Of a stretch of 64,000 nucleotides of DNA, positions 1-8,287 are shown piece by piece. The notes under the pieces are model-generated. The model did not search any database and was not told the origin of the DNA. It worked only from the letters and a program-made list of their open reading frames with translations. The DNA is from Atopobiaceae bacterium. Lineage in GTDB: Bacteria > Actinomycetota > Coriobacteriia > Coriobacteriales > Atopobiaceae. The DNA is taken from NCBI GenBank assembly GCA_022482785.1, contig JAKVON010000005.1:1-64000 (forward strand), given 5' to 3'. The translations under genes and the position numbers were made by a program. The stretch's first letter is position 1; each line of letters begins with the position of its first letter.

Positions 1-959
1 ACATCCTCGACCTCAGCAAGGCCGAGAGCGGCAAGATGGAGCTTCGCTACGAGCGCTATTCCTATCCGCTGTTCATCCGCAGCCTGGAGTCGGTCATCGT
101 CCCCCTCTGCGAGGAAAAGAGCATCGTCTTCACGGTGAAGAACCCCTACACGGAGCATGCCGTCCTCACCGACCCGCTTCGCCTGAACCAGATCTTCTAC
201 AACCTGCTCTCGAACGCGGTCAAGTTCACCCCAAGAGGCGGGCACGTGTGGTTCGAGCTCTCGAACCACAAGGTGGAGGAGGGCCGTCTCTCGATCGACA
301 TGACCGTGGCCGACGACGGCATCGGCATGACGCAGGAGTTCCAGAGCCACCTCTTCGAGCCGTTCACGCAGGAGCATTCGGCCTCGAACCAGTACCGCAG
401 CGGCACGGGCCTCGGGCTCGCGATAACCAAGGAGCTCGTGGACCTCATGGGCGGCACCATCTCCGTCCGCAGCGCGCCTGGCGAGGGCAGCGCCTTCACG
501 GTGCGCCTCTCGTTCAGGATCTGCCCGGACGTCGTGGAGGAGGAAGCCCCCTCGAGCGAGGTCTCCCTCGAAGGCGTCAGGATACTGCTTGCCGAGGACA
601 ATGCCATCAACGCCGAGATTGCCATGCGCATGCTCGAGAAGCGCGGCGCGTCCGTGGTCAATGCCACCGACGGGGAGCGTGCCCTCAGGCAGTATGCCGC
701 CTCCGAGCAGTATCACTTCGACCTGATCCTCATGGACGTGAGGATGCCGGTGCTCGACGGCCTCGAGGCGACGAGGCGCATACGCTCCCTCGCCCGTCCC
801 GACTCGAAGACGGTCCCGATCGTCGCCATGACCGCGAACGCGTTCGACGAGGACGTCGAGGAGTGCCTGGCCGCCGGCATGAACGCCCATGTCGCAAAGC
901 CCGTCGACGCTGCCCGCCTCTACGAGGCCATCGCCCGCCAGCTCGCCAAGAACCGCTGA
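1..959 (+). CDS. Hybrid sensor histidine kinase/response regulator, C-terminal part (runs off the left edge)
   Basis: The frame is open from base 3 and starts inside a HisKA dimerisation helix ([14 protein letters not shown]), so the phosphorylated histidine and any sensor region lie outside the window. The HATPase domain follows, with an N-box ([13 protein letters not shown], about 196-234), a G1 box (ADDGIGM, about 310-330) and a G2 box (GTGLGLAI, about 403-426). A receiver domain starts near 570, with LAEDN, the phosphoacceptor Asp in LMDVRMP (codon 735-737), the conserved Thr in VAMTAN and Lys in AKPVD. Such hybrids pass phosphate from His to an internal Asp and usually on to an Hpt protein or response regulator. 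No output domain follows the receiver. The signal sensed cannot be read from this part. Confidence 0.93.
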   Translation, partial: ILDLSKAESGKMELRYERYSYPLFIRSLESVIVPLCEEKSIVFTVKNPYTEHAVLTDPLRLNQIFYNLLSNAVKFTPRGGHVWFELSNHKVEEGRLSIDMTVADDGIGMTQEFQSHLFEPFTQEHSASNQYRSGTGLGLAITKELVDLMGGTISVRSAPGEGSAFTVRLSFRICPDVVEEEAPSSEVSLEGVRILLAEDNAINAEIAMRMLEKRGASVVNATDGERALRQYAASEQYHFDLILMDVRMPVLDGLEATRRIRSLARPDSKTVPIVAMTANAFDEDVEECLAAGMNAHVAKPVDAARLYEAIARQLAKNR

Positions 960-1008
960 GAGGGCCTTCTCCTGGGCCTTGTCGCCTCGTGGGTGGTAGC
1001 ATGGAGGC

Positions 1009-1413
1009 ATGCTGCAGCATGACTACATCCTCGGCCTCATCCAGGAGTTCGGCGTCGCCGTCTCCGCCGCCCTGCGCCGCGCCTTCCTCGAGCGTGACAG
1101 GCAGGCCTCCGAGGAGGTCGAGGCCTCGATCGGCGAGCTCATCGACCTCGACGCGCAGACGGCCATGGCGCTCTCGCCGGCCTCCCTCGTCACGATGATC
1201 CAGCTCTCGGGCGTGGGGGAGTCGGTCGCCGGGTACGTGGCCTGGACGCTCGGCCGCCTCGCCGATGCCTACGACCTGCAGCATGACTCGCGTGCTTCCA
1301 TCCGTCGCAGTCAGGCCGAGGCCGTCGCCCAGGCCTTCGGCTGCGACCTTGCGGTCTGTCCGGAGGAGTTCGAGGGCCTCGAGCGGGACCTCGAGGCGAA
1401 GGGGGTAGTCTAG
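1009..1413 (+). CDS. Hypothetical protein, 134 aa
   Basis: I do not recognise this family. The product is acidic and predicted mostly helical, with no membrane segment or signal peptide. The coding case rests on GC-rich codon use like its neighbours and on coupling to fhs: its stop TAG and the GTG start of fhs share one base (TAGTG at 1411-1415), which suggests translational coupling. The start is uncertain, because the GGAGG just upstream lies only one base from the ATG. The helical N-terminal part resembles small helper proteins in general shape only, so no function is assigned. Confidence 0.7.
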   Translation: MLQHDYILGLIQEFGVAVSAALRRAFLERDRQASEEVEASIGELIDLDAQTAMALSPASLVTMIQLSGVGESVAGYVAWTLGRLADAYDLQHDSRASIRRSQAEAVAQAFGCDLAVCPEEFEGLERDLEAKGVV

Positions 1414-3080
1414 TGCTTTCCGACATCGAAATCGCGCAGGCCGCGGAGGTGGCGCCCATCGAGCAGGTCGCCGAGGGGCTCGGGATCGCGCCCGAGCACC
1501 TCATCCCCTACGGCCACGACAAGGCCAAGGTAGACTACAACGTGCTCGCCACGGAGCCTGCGACCCCCGCCAAGCTCGTGCTCGTGACGGCGATGAACCC
1601 CACGCCCGCGGGCGAGGGCAAGACCACGACCACGATCGGCGTGGCCGATGCCATGAGGCGCCTGGGCAAGAAGGTCGTCGTCGCCCTGCGCGAGCCCTCG
1701 CTGGGGCCGGTCTTCGGCATCAAGGGAGGGGCCGCCGGCGGCGGGTATGCCCAGGTGGTCCCCATGGAGGACATCAACCTCCACTTCACGGGCGACTTCC
1801 ATGCCATCGGCGCCGCGAACAACCTGCTCGCGGCCATGATCGACAACCACATCAAGCAGGGAAACGAGCTCGGCATCGACCCGCGCCGGATCACCTGGCA
1901 TCGCTGCGTCGACATGAACGACCGCCAGCTGCGCCATGTGGTCGACGGCCTGGGCGGCGTGGCCGACGGGTGCCCGCGCGAGGACTCCTATGACATCACG
2001 GTCGCGAGCGAGGTCATGGCGGTGCTCTGCCTCTCCAGCTCGATCACCGACCTCAAGGAGCGGCTCGGCCGCATCGTCATCGGCTACACCTACGGGCGCG
2101 AGCCGGTCACGGCAAGCCAGCTCAAGGCCCAAGGCGCCATGGCGGCGCTGCTCAAGGACGCCCTCAAGCCCAACCTCGTCCAGACCCTCGAGGGCACGCC
2201 CGCCTTCGTCCATGGCGGTCCCTTCGCAAACATCGCCCATGGCTGCAACTCCGTGATGGCCACGAGGATGGCCCTGCACTACGGCGACGTCGTCGTCACG
2301 GAGGCAGGCTTCGGCGCGGACCTCGGCGCGGAGAAGTTCCTCGACATCAAGTGCCGCATGGCGAACCTCAGGCCCGATGCCGTCGTGGTCGTGGCCACGG
2401 TCCGCTCGCTCAAGTACAACGGCGGGGTCGCCAAGACGGACCTCGATGGGGAAAACCTCGACGCGCTCGAGCGGGGCCTTCCCAACCTGCTTCGCCACGT
2501 CGAGAACATGACCAAGGTCTACGGCCTTCCCTGCGTGGTCGCCATCAACCGCTTCCCCACCGACACCCAGGCCGAGCTCGACCTCGTCGAGGCGGCCTGC
2601 CAGAAGGTGGGCGCCAACGTGCGTCTGTCCGAGGTCTGGGCCAAGGGAGGGGAGGGCGGCATCGAGCTCGCCCGGGAGGTGCTCCGCCTGGTGGGGCAGC
2701 CCAACGACTTTGACTTCTCCTATGCCACCGGCACGCCCATCCAGCAGGCCATCGAGGCCGTCGCCCGCCGCGTCTACCATGCCGACGGCGTGGACTTCAC
2801 GCCCTCTGCCACCAAGCAGATGGCGCAGCTCGCGCGGGACGGCTTCGGCGAGCTGCCCGTGTGCATCGCGAAGACCCAGTACTCCTTCACCGACGACCAG
2901 ACGCGGCTCGGTGCGCCCGAGGGCTTCCGGATCACGGTCCGCGACGTCCATGTGGCCGCCGGCGCCGGGTTCGTCGTCGCCATCACCGGTGCGATCATGA
3001 CGATGCCCGGGCTTCCCAAGCACCCGGCCGCCGAGAGGATTGACGTCGACGCGACGGGCAGGATATCTGGGCTGTTCTAA
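1413..3080 (+). CDS. fhs: Formate-tetrahydrofolate ligase
   Basis: ATP-dependent ligation of formate to tetrahydrofolate gives 10-formyl-THF, which feeds purine synthesis, fMet-tRNA and, in acetogens, the methyl branch of the Wood-Ljungdahl pathway. The 555 residues match the usual family length. The P-loop [11 protein letters not shown] lies near residues 64-74, followed by the substrate-site stretch [18 protein letters not shown] and a typical C-terminus ([15 protein letters not shown]). It begins with GTG overlapping the stop of the preceding small gene. No other Wood-Ljungdahl gene is visible here, so a housekeeping one-carbon role is the safe reading. A strong hairpin lies about 60 bases downstream. 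Confidence 0.97.
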   Translation: MLSDIEIAQAAEVAPIEQVAEGLGIAPEHLIPYGHDKAKVDYNVLATEPATPAKLVLVTAMNPTPAGEGKTTTTIGVADAMRRLGKKVVVALREPSLGPVFGIKGGAAGGGYAQVVPMEDINLHFTGDFHAIGAANNLLAAMIDNHIKQGNELGIDPRRITWHRCVDMNDRQLRHVVDGLGGVADGCPREDSYDITVASEVMAVLCLSSSITDLKERLGRIVIGYTYGREPVTASQLKAQGAMAALLKDALKPNLVQTLEGTPAFVHGGPFANIAHGCNSVMATRMALHYGDVVVTEAGFGADLGAEKFLDIKCRMANLRPDAVVVVATVRSLKYNGGVAKTDLDGENLDALERGLPNLLRHVENMTKVYGLPCVVAINRFPTDTQAELDLVEAACQKVGANVRLSEVWAKGGEGGIELAREVLRLVGQPNDFDFSYATGTPIQQAIEAVARRVYHADGVDFTPSATKQMAQLARDGFGELPVCIAKTQYSFTDDQTRLGAPEGFRITVRDVHVAAGAGFVVAITGAIMTMPGLPKHPAAERIDVDATGRISGLF

Positions 3081-3142
3081 CAAATGGGGTGCTAAACACA
3101 CCCGTTCTGTCCCGTCAAGCATTCGGCGAACGGAAACCGGAT

Positions 3143-3170
3143 TGGGGGTCGTGCCGGAGCATGGCCCCCA
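3143..3170 (+). terminator. Strong hairpin downstream of fhs, possible terminator without a U-tract
   Basis: A 12-bp stem (3143-3154 with 3159-3170, two G-U pairs) closes on a CGGA tetraloop about 60 bases after the fhs stop. The sequence after it (TATCTTGTGG) is not U-rich, so intrinsic termination is uncertain; it may act with Rho or protect the mRNA 3' end. Confidence 0.4.
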
Positions 3171-3303
3171 TATCTTGTGGTTGGGCCGCACGATACGTGT
3201 CGGTTGTGCCGATAAGCCATTTCTCGGCAGGTCTTCCCTTGCGTTCGGCTACACTTTGCCTTGCGGCTTCGAGTCGCATGTTCCGCGCGAAAGCGCATTG
3301 TAT

Positions 3304-3319
3304 TTGCCCCGTGGGGCAA
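3304..3319 (+). promoter_or_regulatory. Palindrome in the cold-shock gene leader
   Basis: TTGCCCCGTGGGGCAA is a perfect 16-base palindrome that ends about 5 bases before the AAAGAAAGG ribosome-binding region of the cold-shock gene. As RNA it can fold into a short hairpin next to the ribosome site, and as DNA it could be an operator. Cold-shock mRNAs are known for temperature-responsive leaders, but this exact element is not one I recognise. Confidence 0.4.
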
Positions 3320-3337
3320 CCGAAAGAAAGGCACGTC

Positions 3338-3544
3338 ATGGCTCAGGGTACTGTTAAGTGGTTCAATCCGGACAAGGGCTACGGTTTCATCTCTCGCGAG
3401 GATGGCGACGATCTGTTCGTCCACTACTCCGAGATTCAGATGGACGGCTTCAAGACGCTGGACGAGGGCCAGGCCGTCGAGTTCGACGTCACCACCGGCC
3501 AGAATGGCAAGCTCCAGGCTTCGAACGTCCGCAAGGCTCAGTAA
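3338..3544 (+). CDS. Cold-shock domain protein, 68 aa
   Basis: Small single-domain OB-fold nucleic-acid chaperone. Residues 1-30 carry RNP1 (KGYGFI) and RNP2 (DLFVHY), the two aromatic RNA-binding motifs of the family, and 68 residues is typical of CspA-type proteins. The start at 3338 is set by the conserved [10 protein letters not shown]-terminus and the AAAGAAAGG ribosome site; longer upstream readings lack conservation. It sits alone, with about 257 bases of untranslated sequence before it and a clear terminator just after. It is likely monocistronic and controlled through its leader. Several paralogues are usual in actinobacteria, so no specific csp letter is assigned. Confidence 0.97.
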   Translation: MAQGTVKWFNPDKGYGFISREDGDDLFVHYSEIQMDGFKTLDEGQAVEFDVTTGQNGKLQASNVRKAQ

Positions 3545-3570
3545 GTAGCTCGCAGACATAGCTGTGGACG

Positions 3571-3604
3571 GGGAGGGGTGCCGAGAGGTGCCCCTCCTTC
3601 TTCA
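3571..3604 (+). terminator. Intrinsic terminator of the cold-shock gene
   Basis: GGAGGGGTGCC (3572-3582) pairs with GGTGCCCCTCC (3587-3597) through 11 bp, including two G-U pairs. It closes on a GAGA (GNRA) tetraloop and is followed by TTCTTC. It lies 27 bases after the stop codon. Confidence 0.8.
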
Positions 3605-3634
3605 TGGCTCGGCAGGCCGCCGCAACGCGATGGC

Positions 3635-3778
3635 GCGATCAGTACCACGCTGCGGCGCGAGGATGCGATCAGTACCACTCGCGGCCCTTGGCGACCTGCG
3701 GTTTCGTTCCGCGCCCGTCCGAGCCACTCGCACTTTCGTGGTACTGATGCGGGAGTGCGATCAGTACCACTCGCGGCC
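3635..3778. repeat. Palindromic repeat cluster, family B (core ATCAGTACCAC)
   Basis: The 11-mer ATCAGTACCAC occurs in direct orientation at 3638-3648, 3668-3678 and 3760-3770, and once inverted (GTGGTACTGAT) at 3738-3748. The last two form a perfect 11-bp inverted repeat around an 11-nt loop (3749-3759). Copies two and three are both followed by TCGCGGCC. The cluster lies between the terminator of the cold-shock gene and the end of the convergent HAD gene. It shares the flanks CACTCGCAC and CACTCGCGGC with family A further right (24971, 33331 and 34565). Confidence 0.8.
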
Positions 3779-3788
3779 GGCGCCTGGC

Positions 3789-4460
3789 TCAGAGCTTGAT
3801 GCAGCGCCAGTCCTCGAGGAAGAGGTCGCCGGCCTCGATGATGTCTGCGAGGGTCTGCGAGGGGTCGTTCGACCTCACCGCGCAGCCCGTCATGCCGACG
3901 GACTCGCACGAGAGCAGGCCCGGCACGATGTCCTCGAAGACCACGCAGCTCCACGGCTCGACTCCCAGGCGTCGCGCCGCCTCGAGGTAGATGTCCGGCT
4001 GGTTCTTGGGCTTGCCCACCTCGCGTCCGAAGACCATCTCGTCGAAGAGGCCATGGATGTCGATGCGCGGCTCGAGGGAGAAGAGCACCTCGGGGTCGTT
4101 CGTGGTGGCGAGGGCCACGGGAACGCCCCTGCCCCTGAGGGCGCGCAGGTAGCGCTCGGCCCCGGGACGGAGCTCGACGTCCTTCCTGTAGAGGTCGCGT
4201 GCCAGGTCGTTCCACTCGTCGCAGATGTCGGCCGGGTCCTCGTCGAGGCCGAAGCGGTCGATCGTGTAGCGCGCGCCCGCCGCGAAGCCGAGGGCGGCGA
4301 GGTCGCAGGAGTAGTCCTCGGCGTAGGGCAGTCCCCTCTTGGCGAGGAAGGCGTGGTCGACCTTGCTCCACACGGGGGCGGAGTCGGCGATCGTGCCGTC
4401 GAAGTCGACGATCGCGGCCTCGAACCCGAAGGGCCAGAGCCCCTTTGGCGCCTGGACCAA
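3789..4460 (-). CDS. HAD-superfamily hydrolase, beta-phosphoglucomutase-like
   Basis: Predicted phosphatase or phosphomutase of haloacid dehalogenase class I. Motif I (DFDGTIADS, residues about 19-27) holds the nucleophile and acid/base Asp pair. A helical cap follows, then motif II (ATTND), the motif III Lys in GKPKNQPDIY and motif IV VFEDIVPG. The 223 residues are typical. It appears to start with TTG at 4460, behind a GGGGGA ribosome site. Only nine bases separate it from the stop of the upstream rlmKL, so the two are probably cotranscribed. The substrate cannot be told from the motifs; hexose phosphates or a phosphorylated metabolite are likely for this group. Confidence 0.9.
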   Translation of the reverse strand: MVQAPKGLWPFGFEAAIVDFDGTIADSAPVWSKVDHAFLAKRGLPYAEDYSCDLAALGFAAGARYTIDRFGLDEDPADICDEWNDLARDLYRKDVELRPGAERYLRALRGRGVPVALATTNDPEVLFSLEPRIDIHGLFDEMVFGREVGKPKNQPDIYLEAARRLGVEPWSCVVFEDIVPGLLSCESVGMTGCAVRSNDPSQTLADIIEAGDLFLEDWRCIKL

Positions 4461-4469
4461 GACGTCCCC

Positions 4470-6704
4470 CTATCCCCGGCGCACCAGGTAGCAGCGGTGT
4501 ATGCGGGCGTTCCTCGAGAAGTCCTCGGGGATGGTCTCGTCCGTTATGTCCTCGAGGACCACCCCCGCCTTGGCGAGGGCCGCCGCGTCGGGCTTGAATC
4601 CCCGCAGGTTGCACGAGAAGACGCACACGCCGGCGCGGGTGAGCAGGCGCGATATCCCTATGAGCAGCTCGGCGTGGTCGCGCTGCACGTCGAAGGAGCT
4701 GCCGCGCATCCCCGACGAGTTGGAGAAGGTGGGCGGGTCGCAGTAGACGAGGTCCCAGCGGTTGGCCGTATGGCGCTGCTCGGCGACCCACCCCACGACG
4801 TCGGCGCGCACGAACTCGTGCTCGCGCCCGAAGAATCCGTTCCGCGCCATGTTGCGCCGTGCCACCTCGAGGTAGGTGTTGGAAAGGTCCACCGTGGTGG
4901 TGTGCTTGGCCCCGCCGTCCGCGGCGTAGCAGGTCGCCGTTCCCGTGTAGGCGAAGAGGTTGAGGAAGCGCTTGGAGCCGGCCGTCGCCTTGGCCATCTC
5001 GCGGATGCGCGCGCGGACGTCCCGGGTGTCGAGGAAGAGGCCCGTGTCGAGCCGCGCGGCGAGGTTCACCTCGAAGGTGAGGCCACCCTCGTCCACGAGC
5101 ACCGAGCCTGCGGGGAGCTCGCTCCTCCTCCCGCGGCGCTCGTCTCGGCGGGCGGGCCGTCCTGTCTCGGCGTACTGCGAGCCGCCGCGGGCGCGCTCGC
5201 GGGTGCGCAGGTAGACGTCCGAGGGTGCCACGCCGAGAACCGCGGGGGCGATCGCGAGCACGTCGAGGAGCCGGTCATGGGCGAGGCCGGGGTCGATCCC
5301 CTTGGGCGCGGCGTATTCGGCGGCCACGAGCCAGCGGCCCGGGGTGGGAACGACCCCCTGGTAGAGGTCGAGCGAGACGGCGTAGTCGGGGAGGTCAGCA
5401 TCGTAGACGCGGTAGCAGCTCACGTCCTCGCGGCGCGCCCACTTGGCACGGAGCCGAGCCGTCTTGGCCAGGCGCGCGGCGAACTGGTCGCTCGCTCCTA
5501 CCATCACGGCGACGACGGTCCCGTCCTTGAGGGTGACGGTGGGCCGCGAGCCGGCGGCCATGTCGGCCGAGACGGAGAAGGCCTCGATCCTGGCGGCCGA
5601 CGTGCCGGCGATCACGTCATGCGCCGAGGCGGGCTCCTGGCCGAGGGTCGCCGCGAGCGAGCCGCCGCGGGCGAGGCCGGAGATCGTCGAGCCGGGCGCG
5701 AGCGTCGCGGCGAGCCTCGAGACGCGGCCGAGTGCCAGGGACTCCTCGGCGAGGTCGTCCGCACCGAGCCAGGAGAGGTCGACGGTCGCGAGCGCCTCGG
5801 CGTCCGGCGCGTCGGGGCCGAGGCGCACCTCGGCGTCGAGGCCGGCCGCCCGGAGGGCCGCCCTGCAGGCAGACCCCGTGCCGCGCCGGGGGTCGTCGGC
5901 CAGGAGCGAGAGGGTCGAGAGCCTGGCCTTGCCCCTCTCCGCGCGCTCGTCGGCCTCGTCGAGAAGCGCGTTCCAGACGCTCGCGTCGTGGCCGAGCCAG
6001 CCCTCGAAGCCCCATCTCGGGCGGAGGAGCCCCGGCGCGCGGTCGGCCGCCTCCTCCGCCGCCTCCACGAGCACCGAGCCGGAGCCGCCGTACAGGGCGA
6101 AGAGCGTCGGCCCGTCCTGGCGGCATCGCCGGTACCAGGCGCCGGCGGCGAGCAGCGCCGCTGCGTAGTCGGCCCGGAGGGGAGCTGCGTCGAGCTCGCG
6201 GCCGGCGAGCCGTCGGCCGCCGCGGCGGAAGAGAGCCTCTCCGGAGAGGTCTATCCCGACGGTGGCGCGAGCCTCCCTGAGCCGTACGACCACGCGCAGG
6301 TCGGGATGGGAGGTGTCGGTCACGGGTCTGGTGCCGCGCCGCGAGAGGAGCTGGTCGGCGATGGCGTCCTTCGTTCGCAGCGCGAGGAACTGGGTGTTCC
6401 TGAGGTTGGCGTTGGTGCCGTGGGCGTCGATGGCGAGCGTCGCGGCCTCGGGGAGGTGGTCGGTCCACGGGATGGAGGAGACGCCCTCGTAGAGCTCGTC
6501 GGAGTCGCCGGCGCCCACGCGGGCGAGCACGAGCGCCACGCGGCTCGCGAGCCTGCTCCAGAGGCAGGCGCGCAGGCCCCCCTCGAGCGGTCCCGTCCAG
6601 GCGACCTGCCCCTTGAGGGCGCGCGGCCCCTCGATGCCGAGCGAGGACAGCTCGCCGGCGAGCAGATGCTCGAATCCTGTGGGACACGTCGCGAAGAACT
6701 CCAT
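4470..6704 (-). CDS. rlmKL: RlmKL-type 23S rRNA methyltransferase, N-terminal methylase half looks degenerate
   Basis: In proteobacteria this fusion makes m2G2445 (RlmL half) and m7G2069 (RlmK half) in 23S rRNA. The 744 residues start with a THUMP-type region (CPTGFEHLLAGEL, residues 7-19). The C-terminal RlmK domain is well preserved: the SAM site LNLFAYTGTATCYAADGG is near 581 and the catalytic region YCDPPTFSNSS near 653. In the N-terminal methylase, the expected DPxCGSGT reads ALYGGSGSV (about 200) and no NPPYGER-like motif IV is found; a VDLSWLGADD stretch stands in that area. I infer that the m7G activity is kept and the m2G activity is lost or altered. The gene is the first of a two-gene unit with the HAD gene. 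Confidence 0.88.
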   Translation of the reverse strand: MEFFATCPTGFEHLLAGELSSLGIEGPRALKGQVAWTGPLEGGLRACLWSRLASRVALVLARVGAGDSDELYEGVSSIPWTDHLPEAATLAIDAHGTNANLRNTQFLALRTKDAIADQLLSRRGTRPVTDTSHPDLRVVVRLREARATVGIDLSGEALFRRGGRRLAGRELDAAPLRADYAAALLAAGAWYRRCRQDGPTLFALYGGSGSVLVEAAEEAADRAPGLLRPRWGFEGWLGHDASVWNALLDEADERAERGKARLSTLSLLADDPRRGTGSACRAALRAAGLDAEVRLGPDAPDAEALATVDLSWLGADDLAEESLALGRVSRLAATLAPGSTISGLARGGSLAATLGQEPASAHDVIAGTSAARIEAFSVSADMAAGSRPTVTLKDGTVVAVMVGASDQFAARLAKTARLRAKWARREDVSCYRVYDADLPDYAVSLDLYQGVVPTPGRWLVAAEYAAPKGIDPGLAHDRLLDVLAIAPAVLGVAPSDVYLRTRERARGGSQYAETGRPARRDERRGRRSELPAGSVLVDEGGLTFEVNLAARLDTGLFLDTRDVRARIREMAKATAGSKRFLNLFAYTGTATCYAADGGAKHTTTVDLSNTYLEVARRNMARNGFFGREHEFVRADVVGWVAEQRHTANRWDLVYCDPPTFSNSSGMRGSSFDVQRDHAELLIGISRLLTRAGVCVFSCNLRGFKPDAAALAKAGVVLEDITDETIPEDFSRNARIHRCYLVRRG

Positions 6705-6725
6705 CGGGACACCTCTCGCCCGTAT

Positions 6726-6746
6726 GCGGGACGTCCGTCGTCCCGC
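6726..6746 (-). promoter_or_regulatory. Hairpin in the leader of rlmKL
   Basis: GCGGGACG (6726-6733) and CGTCCCGC (6739-6746) form a perfect 8-bp stem with a 5-nt loop, 22 bases upstream of the rlmKL start. It could be a leader structure or an operator. No T-tract follows in either direction. Confidence 0.35.
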
Positions 6747-6796
6747 CTCGAGTCCACTCTACCAGGTGGGGCCTGTCTTTGGGGCCAGCCCGTCCG

Positions 6797-8192
6797 TCCT
6801 GCGCAGGATTCTGCAGCCTGTGGTCCACAGCCTGCTCTTTTCCCCGGATATGGGGGTGCGGACAAAAAGTTGGACCACGAAGTGGTCCGGACTGGAGGTC
6901 CGCATGTACGGCAGGGATGACGTCGAGCTCGCCCTCTACGCGCTGGACGAGGGCTTCAGCTACCAGGCGGCCGGGGAGCTGGTGGGGGCGTCCAGGGAGG
7001 CCGTGAGGGCGTGGGCGCGCGGCCAGGTCCCCCACGAGAGGCGCGTGCGGAGGGGGCGCCGCGGGGCTACCATTGCCCCGGACGTTCCCGACGACGAGGG
7101 AGGGACCGTGGGACGCGAGGACATGACCCCGGAGGAGATTGACGCCGCCCTGCTGGAGAACCAGCTGCTCAGGGCGGTGTTGGCCGACCTAAAAGAGGGA
7201 GGCTGGAACCCGGCTTCGACCTCGAACAGGAGGAAGGCCGAGCTAGGCGAGAGATTGAGGCGGGCCTCAGGCCTGCCCCTCCGCTCCATCACCGCATTCT
7301 TGGGGATATCGAAGAGCTCCTATGAGTACCACAGGGCGCGGCTGGGCGCCCCGGACCCGCGCGCGGGCCTCGGGGCCGAGGTGGTCCGCCTGTTCGAGGC
7401 CGCCGGGCGGGCGCGCGGGTACCGCTACGTGTGGGAGGAGCTGCGCGGGGAGGGCTGGCGCGTCTCCGAGAAGGTGGTCCGGCGCGTCATGCGCGAGGAG
7501 GGGTGCAGGGTCGTCTACCTGCGCAGGCGCCGGCGCAGGCCCTACAGCTCGTACGCGGGCGAGATATCGCCCGCGCCGGCGAACCTGGTCGCGCGAGACT
7601 TCCACGCCTCCGAGCCGGGCCGCCTGCTGCTCACCGACGTCACGGAGTTCCGCCTGCCGGGCGGCCGCAAGGTCTACCTGAGCCCCGTCGTGGACTGCTT
7701 CGACGGCATGCCGGCCTCCTGGTCGATCGGGCTCCACCCCGACGAGGACCTCGTCGTGTCGAGCCTGCTGGGGGCCCTCGCGCGCGGGACGGCGGCCGGC
7801 GTCGTCGTCCACACCGACCGCGGGGCCCGTACAGGGGCAAGGCGTGGATCGCCACATGCGAGGAGAACGGCCTGGTCAGGTCCATGTCGGCCAAGGGCAG
7901 CTGCGGGGACAACGCCGCCTGCGAGGGCTTCTTCGGCAGGCTGAAGAACGAGTTCTTCCGCTGCCGCGACTGGGGCGGGGTGACCACGGAGGAGTTCGCG
8001 TCGAGGCTGGACGCCTACCTGAGGTACTACCGCGACGAGCGGCCGAAGCAGTCGCTGGGCTGGATGAGCCCGGCCTGCTACCGCAGGCGCCTGGGCTACG
8101 GGGTGTAACCTTGGTACAAGAAAATGTCCGCACCCCCAATCCGGGGAAAACTGCAGGCTGTGGTCCACAGCCTGCAAAATCCTGCGGGCAGG
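6797..8192 (+). mobile_element. IS3-family insertion sequence with long inverted ends
   Basis: The transposase gene lies between imperfect inverted repeats about 66 bases long: left about 6797-6864, right about 8125-8192. The inner part (GGGGGTGCGGACA at left, its complement at right) looks like a normal IS3 terminal repeat. The outer part carries a nearly perfect 23-base palindrome centred on GTGGTCCACAG at each end (about 6813-6835 and 8153-8175). The 66-base similarity is long for IS3, so the outer palindromes may belong to the target or to an older nested repeat. A short TCCTGCG is present at both outer edges, but I cannot establish a true target duplication. The element lies between the divergent rlmKL and degV-like genes. 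Confidence 0.8.
6904..8108 (+). pseudogene. IS3-family transposase, fused OrfA/OrfB, broken by a one-base frameshift
   Basis: The N-terminal part is a helix-turn-helix OrfA-like region (about residues 1-45), followed without a frame change by the OrfB helper region (ISKSSYEYHRAR) and an rve-type DDE catalytic core. The first catalytic Asp is in LLTDVTEF and the second in VVHTDRG (codon 7816-7818). Directly after it the frame breaks: reading continues in another frame as YRGKAWIATCEENGL and reaches the catalytic Glu (NAACEGFFGRLKNE) and the C-terminus at 8108. The break fits loss of one C in GGGGCCC at 7822-7828. This is not the usual site of IS3 programmed frameshifting, which lies between orfA and orfB, so either the copy is dead or the base call is wrong. 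Confidence 0.88.
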
Positions 8193-8287
8193 CACCGCAG
8201 GCTGCCTCGCCCGTCCGCCCCCTCGCCTCGTCCTGCGGCCGCTCTCACGCTACAATGGGCACGTCATGCGAGAAGGGGAGTGGCGAC

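Noticed and set aside
3564-6920. A 1118-codon open frame opposite rlmKL and the HAD gene
   Set aside because: Composition is typical of an antisense GC frame, and both minus-strand products have clear family motifs.
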